Shown one piece after another: positions 35,426-43,845 of a stretch of 64,000 bases of DNA; the stretch's first letter is position 1, and each line of letters opens with the position of its first letter. Origin of the DNA: Shewanella avicenniae (GTDB taxonomy: Bacteria > Pseudomonadota > Gammaproteobacteria > Enterobacterales > Shewanellaceae); assembly GCF_017354945.1 (NCBI RefSeq), contig NZ_CP071503.1, positions 186,001-250,000 on the forward strand, read 5' to 3'. The notes beneath the pieces were generated by a model that saw only the letters and a program-made list of their open reading frames with translations, had not been told where the DNA came from and did no database searches. Position numbers and translations under genes: made by a program.

Positions 35426-35902
35426 ATGCCGCAACAACGTCTTTTTCAGCGTGGTGAAATGAAATGCTTGGTGATGCACATTTTGCAGCAAGGCCCAGCC
35501 TACGGGCACGAATTGATAAAAGCAGTTGCCAAATTGGTGGGGGATAATTATCAACCAAGCCCCGCCGTGATTTATCCTGCATTAGCCTCATTGGAAGCCG
35601 CAGGGTTTATTTGTGGTACCGGTGAACGTGCTGATGCCGAGGGCAATAAGCAGTTTCAAGTGACGGAAGTCGGACAGCAGCATCTGTGTATGGAAGCTGA
35701 CCATATTGAAGAGATTCTGCGGCGTATTCACGAACCTCAGTTTGTCGATGTGCTTGATACTGACGCCATAGAGTTGGCTATGAGCCAATTGCAGCAAGCG
35801 GTGAAAACCACCTTGGCCACGCCACCTATCACCGAAGAAACCGTGATCGCCCTGACCAATATACTTGAACAAGCGACTCGCTCAATCGAGTTAAGCCGTT
35901 AG
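35426..35902 (+). CDS. PadR-family transcriptional regulator
   Basis: 158 aa. The ATG at 35426 has GAGGAGGA upstream. PadR winged helix: MKCLVMHILQQGPAYGHELI, then NYQPSPAVIYPALASLEAAG and the wing with EGNKQFQVTEVG. A helical dimerisation C-terminus follows. PadR proteins often control phenolic-acid stress genes. Targets are not evident; the flanking genes are an exported peptidase and a TonB receptor on the opposite strand. Confidence 0.9.
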   Translation: MPQQRLFQRGEMKCLVMHILQQGPAYGHELIKAVAKLVGDNYQPSPAVIYPALASLEAAGFICGTGERADAEGNKQFQVTEVGQQHLCMEADHIEEILRRIHEPQFVDVLDTDAIELAMSQLQQAVKTTLATPPITEETVIALTNILEQATRSIELSR

Positions 35903-35920
35903 CGCTCGGTCAGCGTTAAC

Positions 35921-35952
35921 ACAAAAAAACGCCCTGCAATGCAGGGCGTTGA
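35921..35952. terminator. Shared terminator between padR and the TonB receptor
   Basis: AACGCCCTGCA/TGCAGGGCGTT stem with minimal loop; an A7 run on its left gives a T-run for the minus-strand receptor gene. Confidence 0.85.
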
Positions 35953-35981
35953 TGTTTCCAGCGTTAGCGAAAGACTAAGGC

Positions 35982-38222
35982 TTAGAAGAAGCTTGCTTTC
36001 AGTTCAACACCGACAACGCGTGGATCATTCACGAAGCCTGTCAGGTTGTTGAAGTCGATACCACCGGTGATGCTTTCATCGTTGGTGATGTTACGGCCAT
36101 AAGCAGCCACTTCGTAATCCACGCTGCCAGCAGTCCAGCGGTAACCGGCGCGCAAACCACCTTCCAGCAGGTAGTCGTCAGAGTATTCTTTAGACTCATA
36201 CAGGAAGAAGTTTACTTTTGAACGATAAGCCCAGTCGGTGTACGCAAACAGTTCACCAGTTTCCAGCGGATAGGTGTACGCTGCGGTCATGTTGATGGTC
36301 CATTTTGGCGCGTGTGGCAGTGAGTTACCATCAATGATGGCGTTGCCAGTGGCATCCAATGGATCAGTCACGGTACAGCCGCTACCACAAGCTGCAATTG
36401 CTAAACCGCTGTCTTGGATTTCGGTTTTGTTGTAGCTCATACCAGCAGTCACTAAGAAGTTGCTAGTGATTGCAAATTGAGAATCCAGCTCTAAACCATA
36501 ACCCACTGATTTATCAGCGTTGATCAAACGGTTGTAGTTGGCGCCACCACCTACTGCAGTCAGCTGTTGGTCATCTACTTGGTAGTAGAACACGTCAAAG
36601 TTGACGCGACCACGGTTGTCGAGGATGTCAGACTTGATACCCACTTCACCGCTGATCATGGTTTCTGAATCGGCAACAGTCACTTCATCACCGAACAGCA
36701 GACGACCTTGGATTGACGGGGCGCGGAAGCCTTTAGCCACACGAGCGTACAGGTTGGTATCTGCGTTCAGGGTGTAAACACCGCTGACGTCCCAGCTGAT
36801 TTGACCATCAGAAGGGTTTTGATACAGCATTGCAGTTGGGCCTGCGCCAGCAGGTGATACTTCACGTTGGGCAACAAAGTCTTTGTCGTCGTGTGAGTAA
36901 CGGATACCCGCAGTCATTTTGAAATCGTCAGTGACATCAAAGTCAAACGAGGTAAATACTGCCCATGCGGTGGTGTCTTGCTTTTGATAGGCGTAACCGT
37001 TTTCAGCGCCAGCTTCATCGTAGTTGAAGCTGTCGATGTTCAGGGTTTCATCAAAATAGAACAGACCTAATTGATAGTCTAAGCGACCCAGTTCATTACT
37101 GGCCAAACGCAGTTCTTGAGTGAACTGGTGATGCTTTGGCAATCCGTCAGCTGATTCTGAAGTGAATGGAATGAAACCTGGACCCATGGTTGGCATATAA
37201 GACGCGCCATAACCGCCGTCTACGTCTGCACGAGAATAGGCTTCAGCAGATTCGTAACCTGAGATAGAGGTCAGGGTGTGAGTACCGAAGTCATATTCCA
37301 ACTTCAGGCTACCGCCTTTAACTTCAACAGATTGTTCAGCGCGGCTTGCCGCATCTTGGTAAACGGTGTCACGTGAGAAACCGTCAACAAAATCGTTAGT
37401 GCCTGATTTGATGATGTTAGCGCGGAACACGCGTGGCGTGCCGTCTAAGTCACGGTAGTGAGCATTCGCCAATGCAGAGAATTGGCTGTTCGGTTGCCAC
37501 AACAGTTGCAGACGCGCTGCGCGGTCATGGTAGCCTTCTAATTGGTCGTTTTGTTCAAAGCCAGGTGCTTTGTTATCAACCCAGTCATCACGTTGTTGAT
37601 CTAATACAGACAGACGGGCAGACAGGGTATCAGTCAGGCCACCACCGATAGCACCTTCGAGGTTTTGGGTGCCATAAGTACCGTAAGAGGCTTTGGCGTA
37701 AGCGCTGAATTCTTGTGTTGGTCGTTTAGAGTCGAACTTGATGATACCGGCGGTGGTGTTACGGCCGAATAGTGAGCCTTGTGGGCCACGCAGTACTTCA
37801 ACACGTTCAACGTCAAATACAGGGAACCCTTTCAGAATTGGGTTTTCTTGAACCACTTCGTCATAAACCAAAGATACAGGTTGAGAAGCGTTCAAATCGA
37901 AATCTGTGTTACCCAAGCCACGAATATAGAAACGTGGGAAGGTACGGCCAAATGAAGATTCGATGGTCAAGCTCGGAATACGGGCTGACATGTAACGCAC
38001 GTCTTGGCCTGATGCGCCCATCGCTTCTAAGGCGTCGCCTTTCAGGGCAGAGATGGATACCGGTACTTCTTGTGCGTTTTGGACGCGTTTTTGCGCGGTG
38101 ACCAAAATACGCTCAAGCTTACCGTCATCTTGTTGTTCGGTGTCGGCCGCATATGCTAAGGAAGAGGTTGCAAGCAAAGCTGCCTGAATGCTCAGGAATA
38201 GCTTAGAGAAGTTGTTCATCAT
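35982..38222 (-). CDS. TonB-dependent outer-membrane receptor
   Basis: 746 aa. Signal peptide (KLFLSIQAALLATSSLAYA). Plug domain from about residue 45 with ERILVTAQKR (TonB box region), EVPVSISALKGD and VERVEVLRGPQGSLFGRNTTAG; the beta-barrel follows, ending in VGVELKASFF with terminal Phe. This resembles the Caulobacter/sphingomonad type receptors used for various carbon compounds more than siderophore receptors. The substrate cannot be read from the sequence. The GntR regulator downstream of its promoter region may control it. Confidence 0.93.
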   Translation of the reverse strand: MMNNFSKLFLSIQAALLATSSLAYAADTEQQDDGKLERILVTAQKRVQNAQEVPVSISALKGDALEAMGASGQDVRYMSARIPSLTIESSFGRTFPRFYIRGLGNTDFDLNASQPVSLVYDEVVQENPILKGFPVFDVERVEVLRGPQGSLFGRNTTAGIIKFDSKRPTQEFSAYAKASYGTYGTQNLEGAIGGGLTDTLSARLSVLDQQRDDWVDNKAPGFEQNDQLEGYHDRAARLQLLWQPNSQFSALANAHYRDLDGTPRVFRANIIKSGTNDFVDGFSRDTVYQDAASRAEQSVEVKGGSLKLEYDFGTHTLTSISGYESAEAYSRADVDGGYGASYMPTMGPGFIPFTSESADGLPKHHQFTQELRLASNELGRLDYQLGLFYFDETLNIDSFNYDEAGAENGYAYQKQDTTAWAVFTSFDFDVTDDFKMTAGIRYSHDDKDFVAQREVSPAGAGPTAMLYQNPSDGQISWDVSGVYTLNADTNLYARVAKGFRAPSIQGRLLFGDEVTVADSETMISGEVGIKSDILDNRGRVNFDVFYYQVDDQQLTAVGGGANYNRLINADKSVGYGLELDSQFAITSNFLVTAGMSYNKTEIQDSGLAIAACGSGCTVTDPLDATGNAIIDGNSLPHAPKWTINMTAAYTYPLETGELFAYTDWAYRSKVNFFLYESKEYSDDYLLEGGLRAGYRWTAGSVDYEVAAYGRNITNDESITGGIDFNNLTGFVNDPRVVGVELKASFF

Positions 38223-38734
38223 TAGGGTCTCTTTTTGGTTTGACGCTCAGTAAAGCGGCCACTTTTCTTATTTGAGGACGAAAGCAGTCCGCGATTGTGC
38301 GGCATTTTAACCGCATAGTTCTTTAGATGAAACTTAAATGTTTCAACATTGAAATATAACGGTTACTTTTCATTCAACAATGTGACCAATACCAATTTTT
38401 GAGCACTAAGTCGCATTTTTAGCGCAATTTGTAAGCAAATTGTGAATCGGTGGGACGACTTTAGTCGTAATTATTGCGTTGAAAAAAGCAACGGCGGTTC
38501 GACTTTTTATACCTAAATTTACCAATTGATAACAAATGTCTGCCTCGGTCTTTGGTTGGGAATTGGTGCAAATAATTAGTGATAAGCCATTGCTTTTTAT
38601 TCAGAAACTATGGCCTAAAACAGTGCAAGTTAGTGGTATTGAGCGGCTAAATCAGCGGGTTGATTGCGAAATTGGCTGCAGATGGTCGAAATAAACTGAA
38701 TTGCCGATTGGGACAAGATAAAAAGTGGTACAAG
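38223..38734. other. Promoter region of the TonB receptor
   Basis: About 510 bases without a gene. It contains the inverted repeat TTTCAA-CA-TTGAAA at 38341-38354, about 120 bases upstream of the receptor start, a candidate operator. No Fur box was recognised. Confidence 0.4.
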
Positions 38735-38776
38735 ACAAAAAGTTAAGGGCACTTGGTGTTAGCCAAATGCCCTTAA
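38735..38776 (-). terminator. Terminator of the GntR regulator gene
   Basis: Stem TTAAGGGCA..TTGG / CCAAATGCCCTTAA with a T-run on the minus strand (plus AAAAAG at about 38738). Confidence 0.75.
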
Positions 38777-38801
38777 TGCGGAATTGAACGACGCTCTTTG
38801 C

Positions 38802-39578
38802 TTAACTGGCTTTTTCGTTAGCGCTACGGAAGTCCGCTTCAATGGTTTGCAAGCGTTCAAGGAACCCTTTCAGATGGTGATACATGGCTTGTGCCGCTGC
38901 ATCTTCATCATTGGCAATTACTGCGTTAATCACTTCAAGGTGTAATCCTGCAGGGTGAATCACGTTAGTATCAGGTTCAAACTGATTGGTGATGCTGGCC
39001 AACACTTGCAATAAAGACTTAGTAATCCCCGCAAGAAAGCGGTTGTCGGTCATATCGGCTAATACGTGATGCACCTTTTGGCGCAATACCACAGTGTGCG
39101 GGTAGGCCAAGTTATCGCTTTCGTGACGATGGGCTTCCATCAGCAGTTCTGCATCTTTTTCAGTGCAGTTTCTTGCCGCTAAGCGTGCCACCATAGGCTC
39201 AATCAATAAACGCGCTTCACACAACTCAGTGAACGACAGCTTACCCATAAAAAAGAGGTCATTACAGGCGGATGTCATGCGTTCAAAGGTGATTGCTTTG
39301 ACAAATGCGCCGCCAGTAGCACCTTGCTTGATTTCCACTAGGCCGCTTGCTTCTAGACCTTTAATTGCTTCGCGCACAACGGTACGACTCACCATAAACG
39401 ATTCGATGAGTTCACGCTCAGAAGGTAATTTGCTGCCTGCTGGATAACTGCCGTCAAAAATTGCGGTGCGCAGTTGTTGAGCAACTTCGTCAGAAGCTTT
39501 TATCTGCTTAACCGGTTTAAAAGTTTCCAAAGACAAATCCTGAAGACGGAAAAGTGCATCCACTATACCACTATTCAC
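38802..39578 (-). CDS. FadR-type (FCD) GntR-family regulator
   Basis: 258 aa. N-terminal winged helix: QLRTAIFDGSYPAGSKLPSE, RELIESFMVSRTVVREAIKG and LVEIKQGATGGAFV. The C-terminal helical FCD domain (about 120-245) has EARLLIEPMVARLAA and the metal/ligand-binding HHVLADMTDNRF and HLEVINAVIANDEDAA. It is divergent from the tetrahaem/flavoprotein operon, so it is the likely local repressor, responding to a small organic acid as FCD proteins generally do. Confidence 0.93.
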   Translation of the reverse strand: MNSGIVDALFRLQDLSLETFKPVKQIKASDEVAQQLRTAIFDGSYPAGSKLPSERELIESFMVSRTVVREAIKGLEASGLVEIKQGATGGAFVKAITFERMTSACNDLFFMGKLSFTELCEARLLIEPMVARLAARNCTEKDAELLMEAHRHESDNLAYPHTVVLRQKVHHVLADMTDNRFLAGITKSLLQVLASITNQFEPDTNVIHPAGLHLEVINAVIANDEDAAAQAMYHHLKGFLERLQTIEADFRSANEKAS

Positions 39579-39700
39579 TGCCTAATAAGTAGTAATCGAA
39601 ATCACACTCCATGTATTTAATTTAACCTAAATCTCAATCACTTTTGGCTACATAAGACCTGCTAAAACAAGCGGTTACTAATTTAAGCTGTCAAAAAAAG

Positions 39701-39716
39701 GTGATCCACTAATCAC
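39701..39716. promoter_or_regulatory. Candidate operator between the GntR gene and the cytochrome gene
   Basis: GTGATCCACTAATCAC is a perfect 5-bp inverted repeat (GTGAT/ATCAC) with a six-base centre, in the divergent promoter region. A second ATCA half and TTGTGATTG follow. Binding by the adjacent regulator is a guess. Confidence 0.4.
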
Positions 39717-39826
39717 TAATCAAGTTTTTTGTGATTGCGTTTTTAGAATCTTATTTAACTAATTTACGTTAAAAGCTAAATGTCATACGTTTAACATATG
39801 TTATTTAGTTATCGAAGCAAACAACC

Positions 39827-40174
39827 ATGTCGAGATTAATCAAATTCCTTTCTATTTCTGCCTTAGCGCTGTCAGCCATGGCAATTAACGCTAATGCGGT
39901 TGAATTAAAAGGTAGCCATAAAGCAAACCAAGTTGCCTGTAAGTCTTGCCATACCAAAGGTATGAAAGAAGCGGGCACGATGGAAGGCTGCTTGAGCTGC
40001 CATAAGAGCTACGAAGCTGTGCGTGCACTGACCGAAGGCAAAGCCAACCTAGAAGTAAATCCACACATCGATGGCCACATGGGTGAACTCGACTGTACTG
40101 AGTGTCACCACGCGCACAAACCATCCAAGGCAGTTTGTAATGAATGCCATGGTTTCGATTTTGTTACTCCGTAA
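39827..40174 (+). CDS. Periplasmic tetrahaem cytochrome c, flavocytochrome subunit
   Basis: 115 aa with a signal peptide (LSISALALSAMAINANA). Four haem sites CKSCH, CLSCH, CTECH, CNECH, and extra His residues (GSHKANQ, PHIDGHMGE, HHAHKP) for axial ligation, like the N-terminal domain of FccA. In this organism that domain is a separate gene, 24 bases ahead of the flavoprotein. It should pass electrons from the quinol-linked cytochromes to the flavin. Confidence 0.92.
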   Translation: MSRLIKFLSISALALSAMAINANAVELKGSHKANQVACKSCHTKGMKEAGTMEGCLSCHKSYEAVRALTEGKANLEVNPHIDGHMGELDCTECHHAHKPSKAVCNECHGFDFVTP

Positions 40175-40198
40175 AAACCCCTCAAAGAGGTAAAAACA

Positions 40199-41698
40199 AT
40201 GAAAAAAAGAACATTTGCCAAAACCGCACTCGCGTTGACGGCTGCTACGATGTTCAGTCTGCCAGCTTGGGCAACTATCAACATGGACACTGACGTTGTA
40301 GTTGTAGGTGCTGGCGCTTCAGGTATGGCTGCAAGCGTGCAAGCTGCTCAGCTTGGCGCCAAAGTGGTTACCCTGGAAAAACAAGCTAAGAACGGTGGTA
40401 CCGGTAACTTCGCTGAAGGTATCTTCGCTTGCGAAAGTAGCATGCAACACCGTCAAGGCATCATTGTTACTAAAGAACAAGCGTTCAAAACCATCATGGA
40501 CTACAGCCACTGGAAAGCTAACGCGCCATTGGTTTCTGCGTTCGTGAACAAGTCTGGTTCAACCATCGACTGGTTGAAAGACATGGGCGTGAAATTCGAA
40601 TACATCGGCCCAGGCGGCCCAGGTGGCGTACTGACTTGGCACGTGATCGAAGGTCACTCTAAGGCAATGATCAAAACCTTTACTGAACAGTTGGACAAGT
40701 TAGGCGGCCAATTGCTGCTGAAAACTGCTGGTCATGAACTGATCACCGAAAACGGTAAAGTGGTTGGCGTTAAAGGTACAACTAAAGACGGCGAAGAGAT
40801 CATTGTTCACGCTAAAGCAGTGATCATCTCTACAGGCGGTTACGCTAACAACAAAGAGATGATGGAAAAATACTCGCCATATCCAGACATGGTATTTATC
40901 GGTCAAATCGGTAAAGACGGTGACGGTATCAACATGGCGTGGAACGCTGGTGCCGCTGAAGAAGGCATTCACGTAATGCAATCTTATCGTCCAGGTTTGC
41001 CTGGCTATGCGCCAAACAACCAAATGATCGCAGCTGCTGTTCAACCTTACTTCTGGGTTGATCCAAAAGGTATTCGTTACACCGACGAATCTTCAGTGGT
41101 GTTGTGGCCATACGCCGGTAACGCGCTGGAACGTCTGGGTGGCAAAGCCTTCTCTATCTATGACGAAAACACCAAAAACATGTTCATCGACAAAGGTATC
41201 CATATGCCTTTGGGTGAATGGGTTATCGCCGGTACTAAGCTGACTGATCTGCCAAAAGAGCTGGATAAAGCGATTGCTAAGGGTGACGTAGTTAAAGCTA
41301 ACACTATCCCTGAACTGGCAAAACAGCTGGGTATGGATCCAAAAGTACTGCAAGCCTCTGTTGATAAAAACAACGAAATGGCCGCAGCTCACGAAGACAA
41401 CGAGTACTACAAGCAATCTGTATACCTGCGTTCAGTGGCTAAACCACCTTACTACGCAACTCGTCTGCAACCTCGTGCACTGGGCACCTTGGGCGGTGTG
41501 AAAATCAACGAACACACTCAAGCGATCAGCAAAACCACTGGTGAGCCAATCGATGGTCTGTTCGTGACTGGTAACGATGCTGGCGGTATCTACGGCGACA
41601 GCTACGACCTGATGTTAGGTGGTGGCACCTTAGGTTTCGCCGTTAACTCTGGCCGTATCGCGGCTGAGAGCGCAGTAAAATTCTACGTTAAAAAATAA
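40199..41698 (+). CDS. FAD-dependent periplasmic reductase (flavocytochrome c flavin subunit)
   Basis: 499 aa. Sec signal (KTALALTAATMFSLPAWA), then FAD-binding VVVVGAGASGMAASVQAAQ, and EKQAKNGGTGNFAEGIFA. Belongs to the fumarate/urocanate/methacrylate reductase superfamily. Differences from FccA: the TRD-type segment with the catalytic acid Arg is replaced by DPKGIRYTDESSVVLWPY, and the HGANR-like C-terminal motif by GGIYGDSYDLMLGG. The His in TWHVIEGH may correspond to FccA His365. Hence an unsaturated-acid reductase is likely, but fumarate is an unlikely substrate. Clean codon use suggests strong expression. Confidence 0.9.
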   Translation: MKKRTFAKTALALTAATMFSLPAWATINMDTDVVVVGAGASGMAASVQAAQLGAKVVTLEKQAKNGGTGNFAEGIFACESSMQHRQGIIVTKEQAFKTIMDYSHWKANAPLVSAFVNKSGSTIDWLKDMGVKFEYIGPGGPGGVLTWHVIEGHSKAMIKTFTEQLDKLGGQLLLKTAGHELITENGKVVGVKGTTKDGEEIIVHAKAVIISTGGYANNKEMMEKYSPYPDMVFIGQIGKDGDGINMAWNAGAAEEGIHVMQSYRPGLPGYAPNNQMIAAAVQPYFWVDPKGIRYTDESSVVLWPYAGNALERLGGKAFSIYDENTKNMFIDKGIHMPLGEWVIAGTKLTDLPKELDKAIAKGDVVKANTIPELAKQLGMDPKVLQASVDKNNEMAAAHEDNEYYKQSVYLRSVAKPPYYATRLQPRALGTLGGVKINEHTQAISKTTGEPIDGLFVTGNDAGGIYGDSYDLMLGGGTLGFAVNSGRIAAESAVKFYVKK

Positions 41699-41711
41699 TA
41701 CGTAGTGCGGG

Positions 41712-41743
41712 GTTAGGTGCCCGAGCTGGGTCGGGCGCTTAAC
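41712..41743 (+). terminator. Strong hairpin between flavoprotein and porin genes
   Basis: 13-bp stem GTTAGGTGCCCGA/TCGGGCGCTTAAC (with G-U/mismatch positions) and six-base loop, 14 bases after the stop. No T-run, so it may be an attenuator or mRNA-stabilising hairpin rather than a terminator. Confidence 0.55.
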
Positions 41744-41896
41744 TACCAATGCTTTGCTTAGTTGGATCTCTGGGTTGACCAGCTAAGCACAACACCCATG
41801 AACCCGCCTCAGGACGGATTCTTTGGGGGCTGCGGTTAACGCAGCAAGTAACACTTAGAAGGTTTCGAACGAACCTTTGCACCGGAAGTTACAACT

Positions 41897-43138
41897 ATGA
41901 ACAAAACATATCTTACCTTAGCCCTGTTGGCAGCGATGTCTGTTCCAGCAATGGCCGAAGAAACCACCACTATCGACAATATGTTCAGCAACGGAACCCT
42001 GACTGGTCAGTTCCGTATGTTTGACTTTACTCGTAGCTTCGACGGCAACACCAAAACTAACCACGACACCACCTTTGGTGGCATCTTCAAATACCGTACA
42101 GCGGAACTGAACGGCATTAAGTTTGGCGGCAGCTTTGCTTCTGCTAACCGCATGTTTGTGGATGAAAACCAAGGCGTATATGGCCTGCTGGGTCGTGAAG
42201 GCGGCAAACATTCAAATGTGAACCGCATGCAGGAATACTTTGTTGAGGGTAACTGGAATAACACCAATATTATTGTTGGTGCTCAAGAGCTGCGTACCCC
42301 AATGATGAACCCACATGACATCCGTGCGATCCCTCGTACTTTCCGTGGTGTGTCTGTGGTGAACAACAGTATCGACAACCTGAAACTGACCGGCTTGTAT
42401 ATCACCGACAGCATGGGTTGGAGCGATACAAGCTTTGTGTCAGTGAATCAAGCCGTTGCTGGTGAATTAGCCCGTGCGGGTATTCAAGCTAACGTGGCCG
42501 ACAAGCCAGTTTATGCGCTGGGTGCGACCTATAAAGTACCAACAGGTTCTGCTGTTAAGCTCACGGCTGACCTGTGGGATTACCGCATGTCTGACGTGTT
42601 CAACGAAGTGTATGCCAAACTGGATCTGTCTGTGCCGGTTGGCGATGCTGAAGTGTACCTGACTCCGTCTTACCTGAAACAAAATTCAATCGGCGATGAA
42701 ACTGCTAATGAATTAGATACCTACCAATGGGGTACTCACTTAGGTGTGAAATACGCCGGTGCGGATCTGACCTTGTTCTATGCGGAAACCGGTGATCACT
42801 CACTGTTGACCCCATGGGGCGACGAAAAAGTGGTGATTCAACAGGTATACCAATGTACTCGTGCAAAAGAAGACGTATATGCCGCGCAACTGAACTATGA
42901 CTTTGGCAAAGTGGGTATCAACGGACTAAGCGCTTACGTGTTCTACGGCGACTATGATGTACCAACAGGTATGGGTCATGATTTCACTGAAACTGACTTC
43001 TCTGTGACCTATAAACTCGACCCTGTTATGAAAGGGCTGAGCACTCGCGTTCGTTACGCGATTGTCGATGTTGATGGTGGCGAAGATATCGACGACTTAC
43101 GTCTGTTCGTTTACTACAACTTCAAACTAGGTAAGTAA
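41897..43138 (+). CDS. OprD-like outer-membrane porin
   Basis: 413 aa. Signal peptide (YLTLALLAAMSVPAMA), then DNMFSNGTLTGQFRMFDFTR and TFGGIFKYRTAELNGIKFGG, typical of OprD/OprD-like porins. The rest is a beta-barrel ending in DLRLFVYYNFKLGK. OprD-type porins take up small carboxylates and aromatic acids. The gene belongs with the flavocytochrome and esterases; codon bias is strong, as in the flavoprotein gene. Confidence 0.85.
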   Translation: MNKTYLTLALLAAMSVPAMAEETTTIDNMFSNGTLTGQFRMFDFTRSFDGNTKTNHDTTFGGIFKYRTAELNGIKFGGSFASANRMFVDENQGVYGLLGREGGKHSNVNRMQEYFVEGNWNNTNIIVGAQELRTPMMNPHDIRAIPRTFRGVSVVNNSIDNLKLTGLYITDSMGWSDTSFVSVNQAVAGELARAGIQANVADKPVYALGATYKVPTGSAVKLTADLWDYRMSDVFNEVYAKLDLSVPVGDAEVYLTPSYLKQNSIGDETANELDTYQWGTHLGVKYAGADLTLFYAETGDHSLLTPWGDEKVVIQQVYQCTRAKEDVYAAQLNYDFGKVGINGLSAYVFYGDYDVPTGMGHDFTETDFSVTYKLDPVMKGLSTRVRYAIVDVDGGEDIDDLRLFVYYNFKLGK

Positions 43139-43845
43139 TTTCCTGATTGATGGCTTCGCCCACTGCTCCCGGGCGGGGCCGTCTTCTGCTGCTGATGTTC
43201 CCCTCGCGTTTTCCTGTTCGCTGTTTTCCTCTCTTAAATGACCCAACACTGTCGCGCGCTGGCTGACGGTCAATCGCCCTCATTGATGGTTAATGTCGAT
43301 GTGGCACCGCCCATTGAACTCATAATCCAACTGCTTTTTTGCGCAGATTATCACTGTTTTTTAAAATGCTTTTATTTAATGCGCGTTATTAATGAATCAC
43401 AGTTATTTAAATAATGTGATGCTTGGTGTTTATTGTATTTAAATTAATTATCAAATAGTGATATCTAATATGTGCAGTTTAATTTTTATAAGCGGCTATT
43501 AGCGTCATAAAAATATATATGCCCGTCACAGTTATTCAATTAAATGGTTTTAAAAGTAAAGCCTGCTATCTATCATACCTCTAATGTCATACATATTAGT
43601 TTATAAAAAATGATTTAAAAACATACCGTTATGTGTGTGTCTTATTAACTTTTTTGGCATATTTCAGATTTATATAGTGATAAGTATCAATTTTTTTGAA
43701 ATTTTGAAATTAAGTTAGATGCGGGAACTCTTATTTAAACGATATTTAAATAAGAATTTTTGTTGAGTCAAATCTCAATTTTACAAAGTGACTTATAGAT
43801 TTGGGGAAATAAGTCGACATTATTTAACATAGTAAGGTAAATGTT
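43139..43845. other. Long AT-rich intergenic region before the first esterase
   Basis: About 700 bases with no gene. It includes the perfect palindrome TCTTATTTAAA-CGATA-TTTAAATAAGA at 43729-43755, about 90 bases upstream of the esterase ATG, which could be an operator or a hairpin. AAGGTAAA precedes the start. Confidence 0.45.

Noticed and set aside
40199..41698. Periplasmic fumarate reductase
   Set aside because: Superfamily is right, but the active-site segments typical of FccA are not seen and the neighbours point to phenolic compounds.
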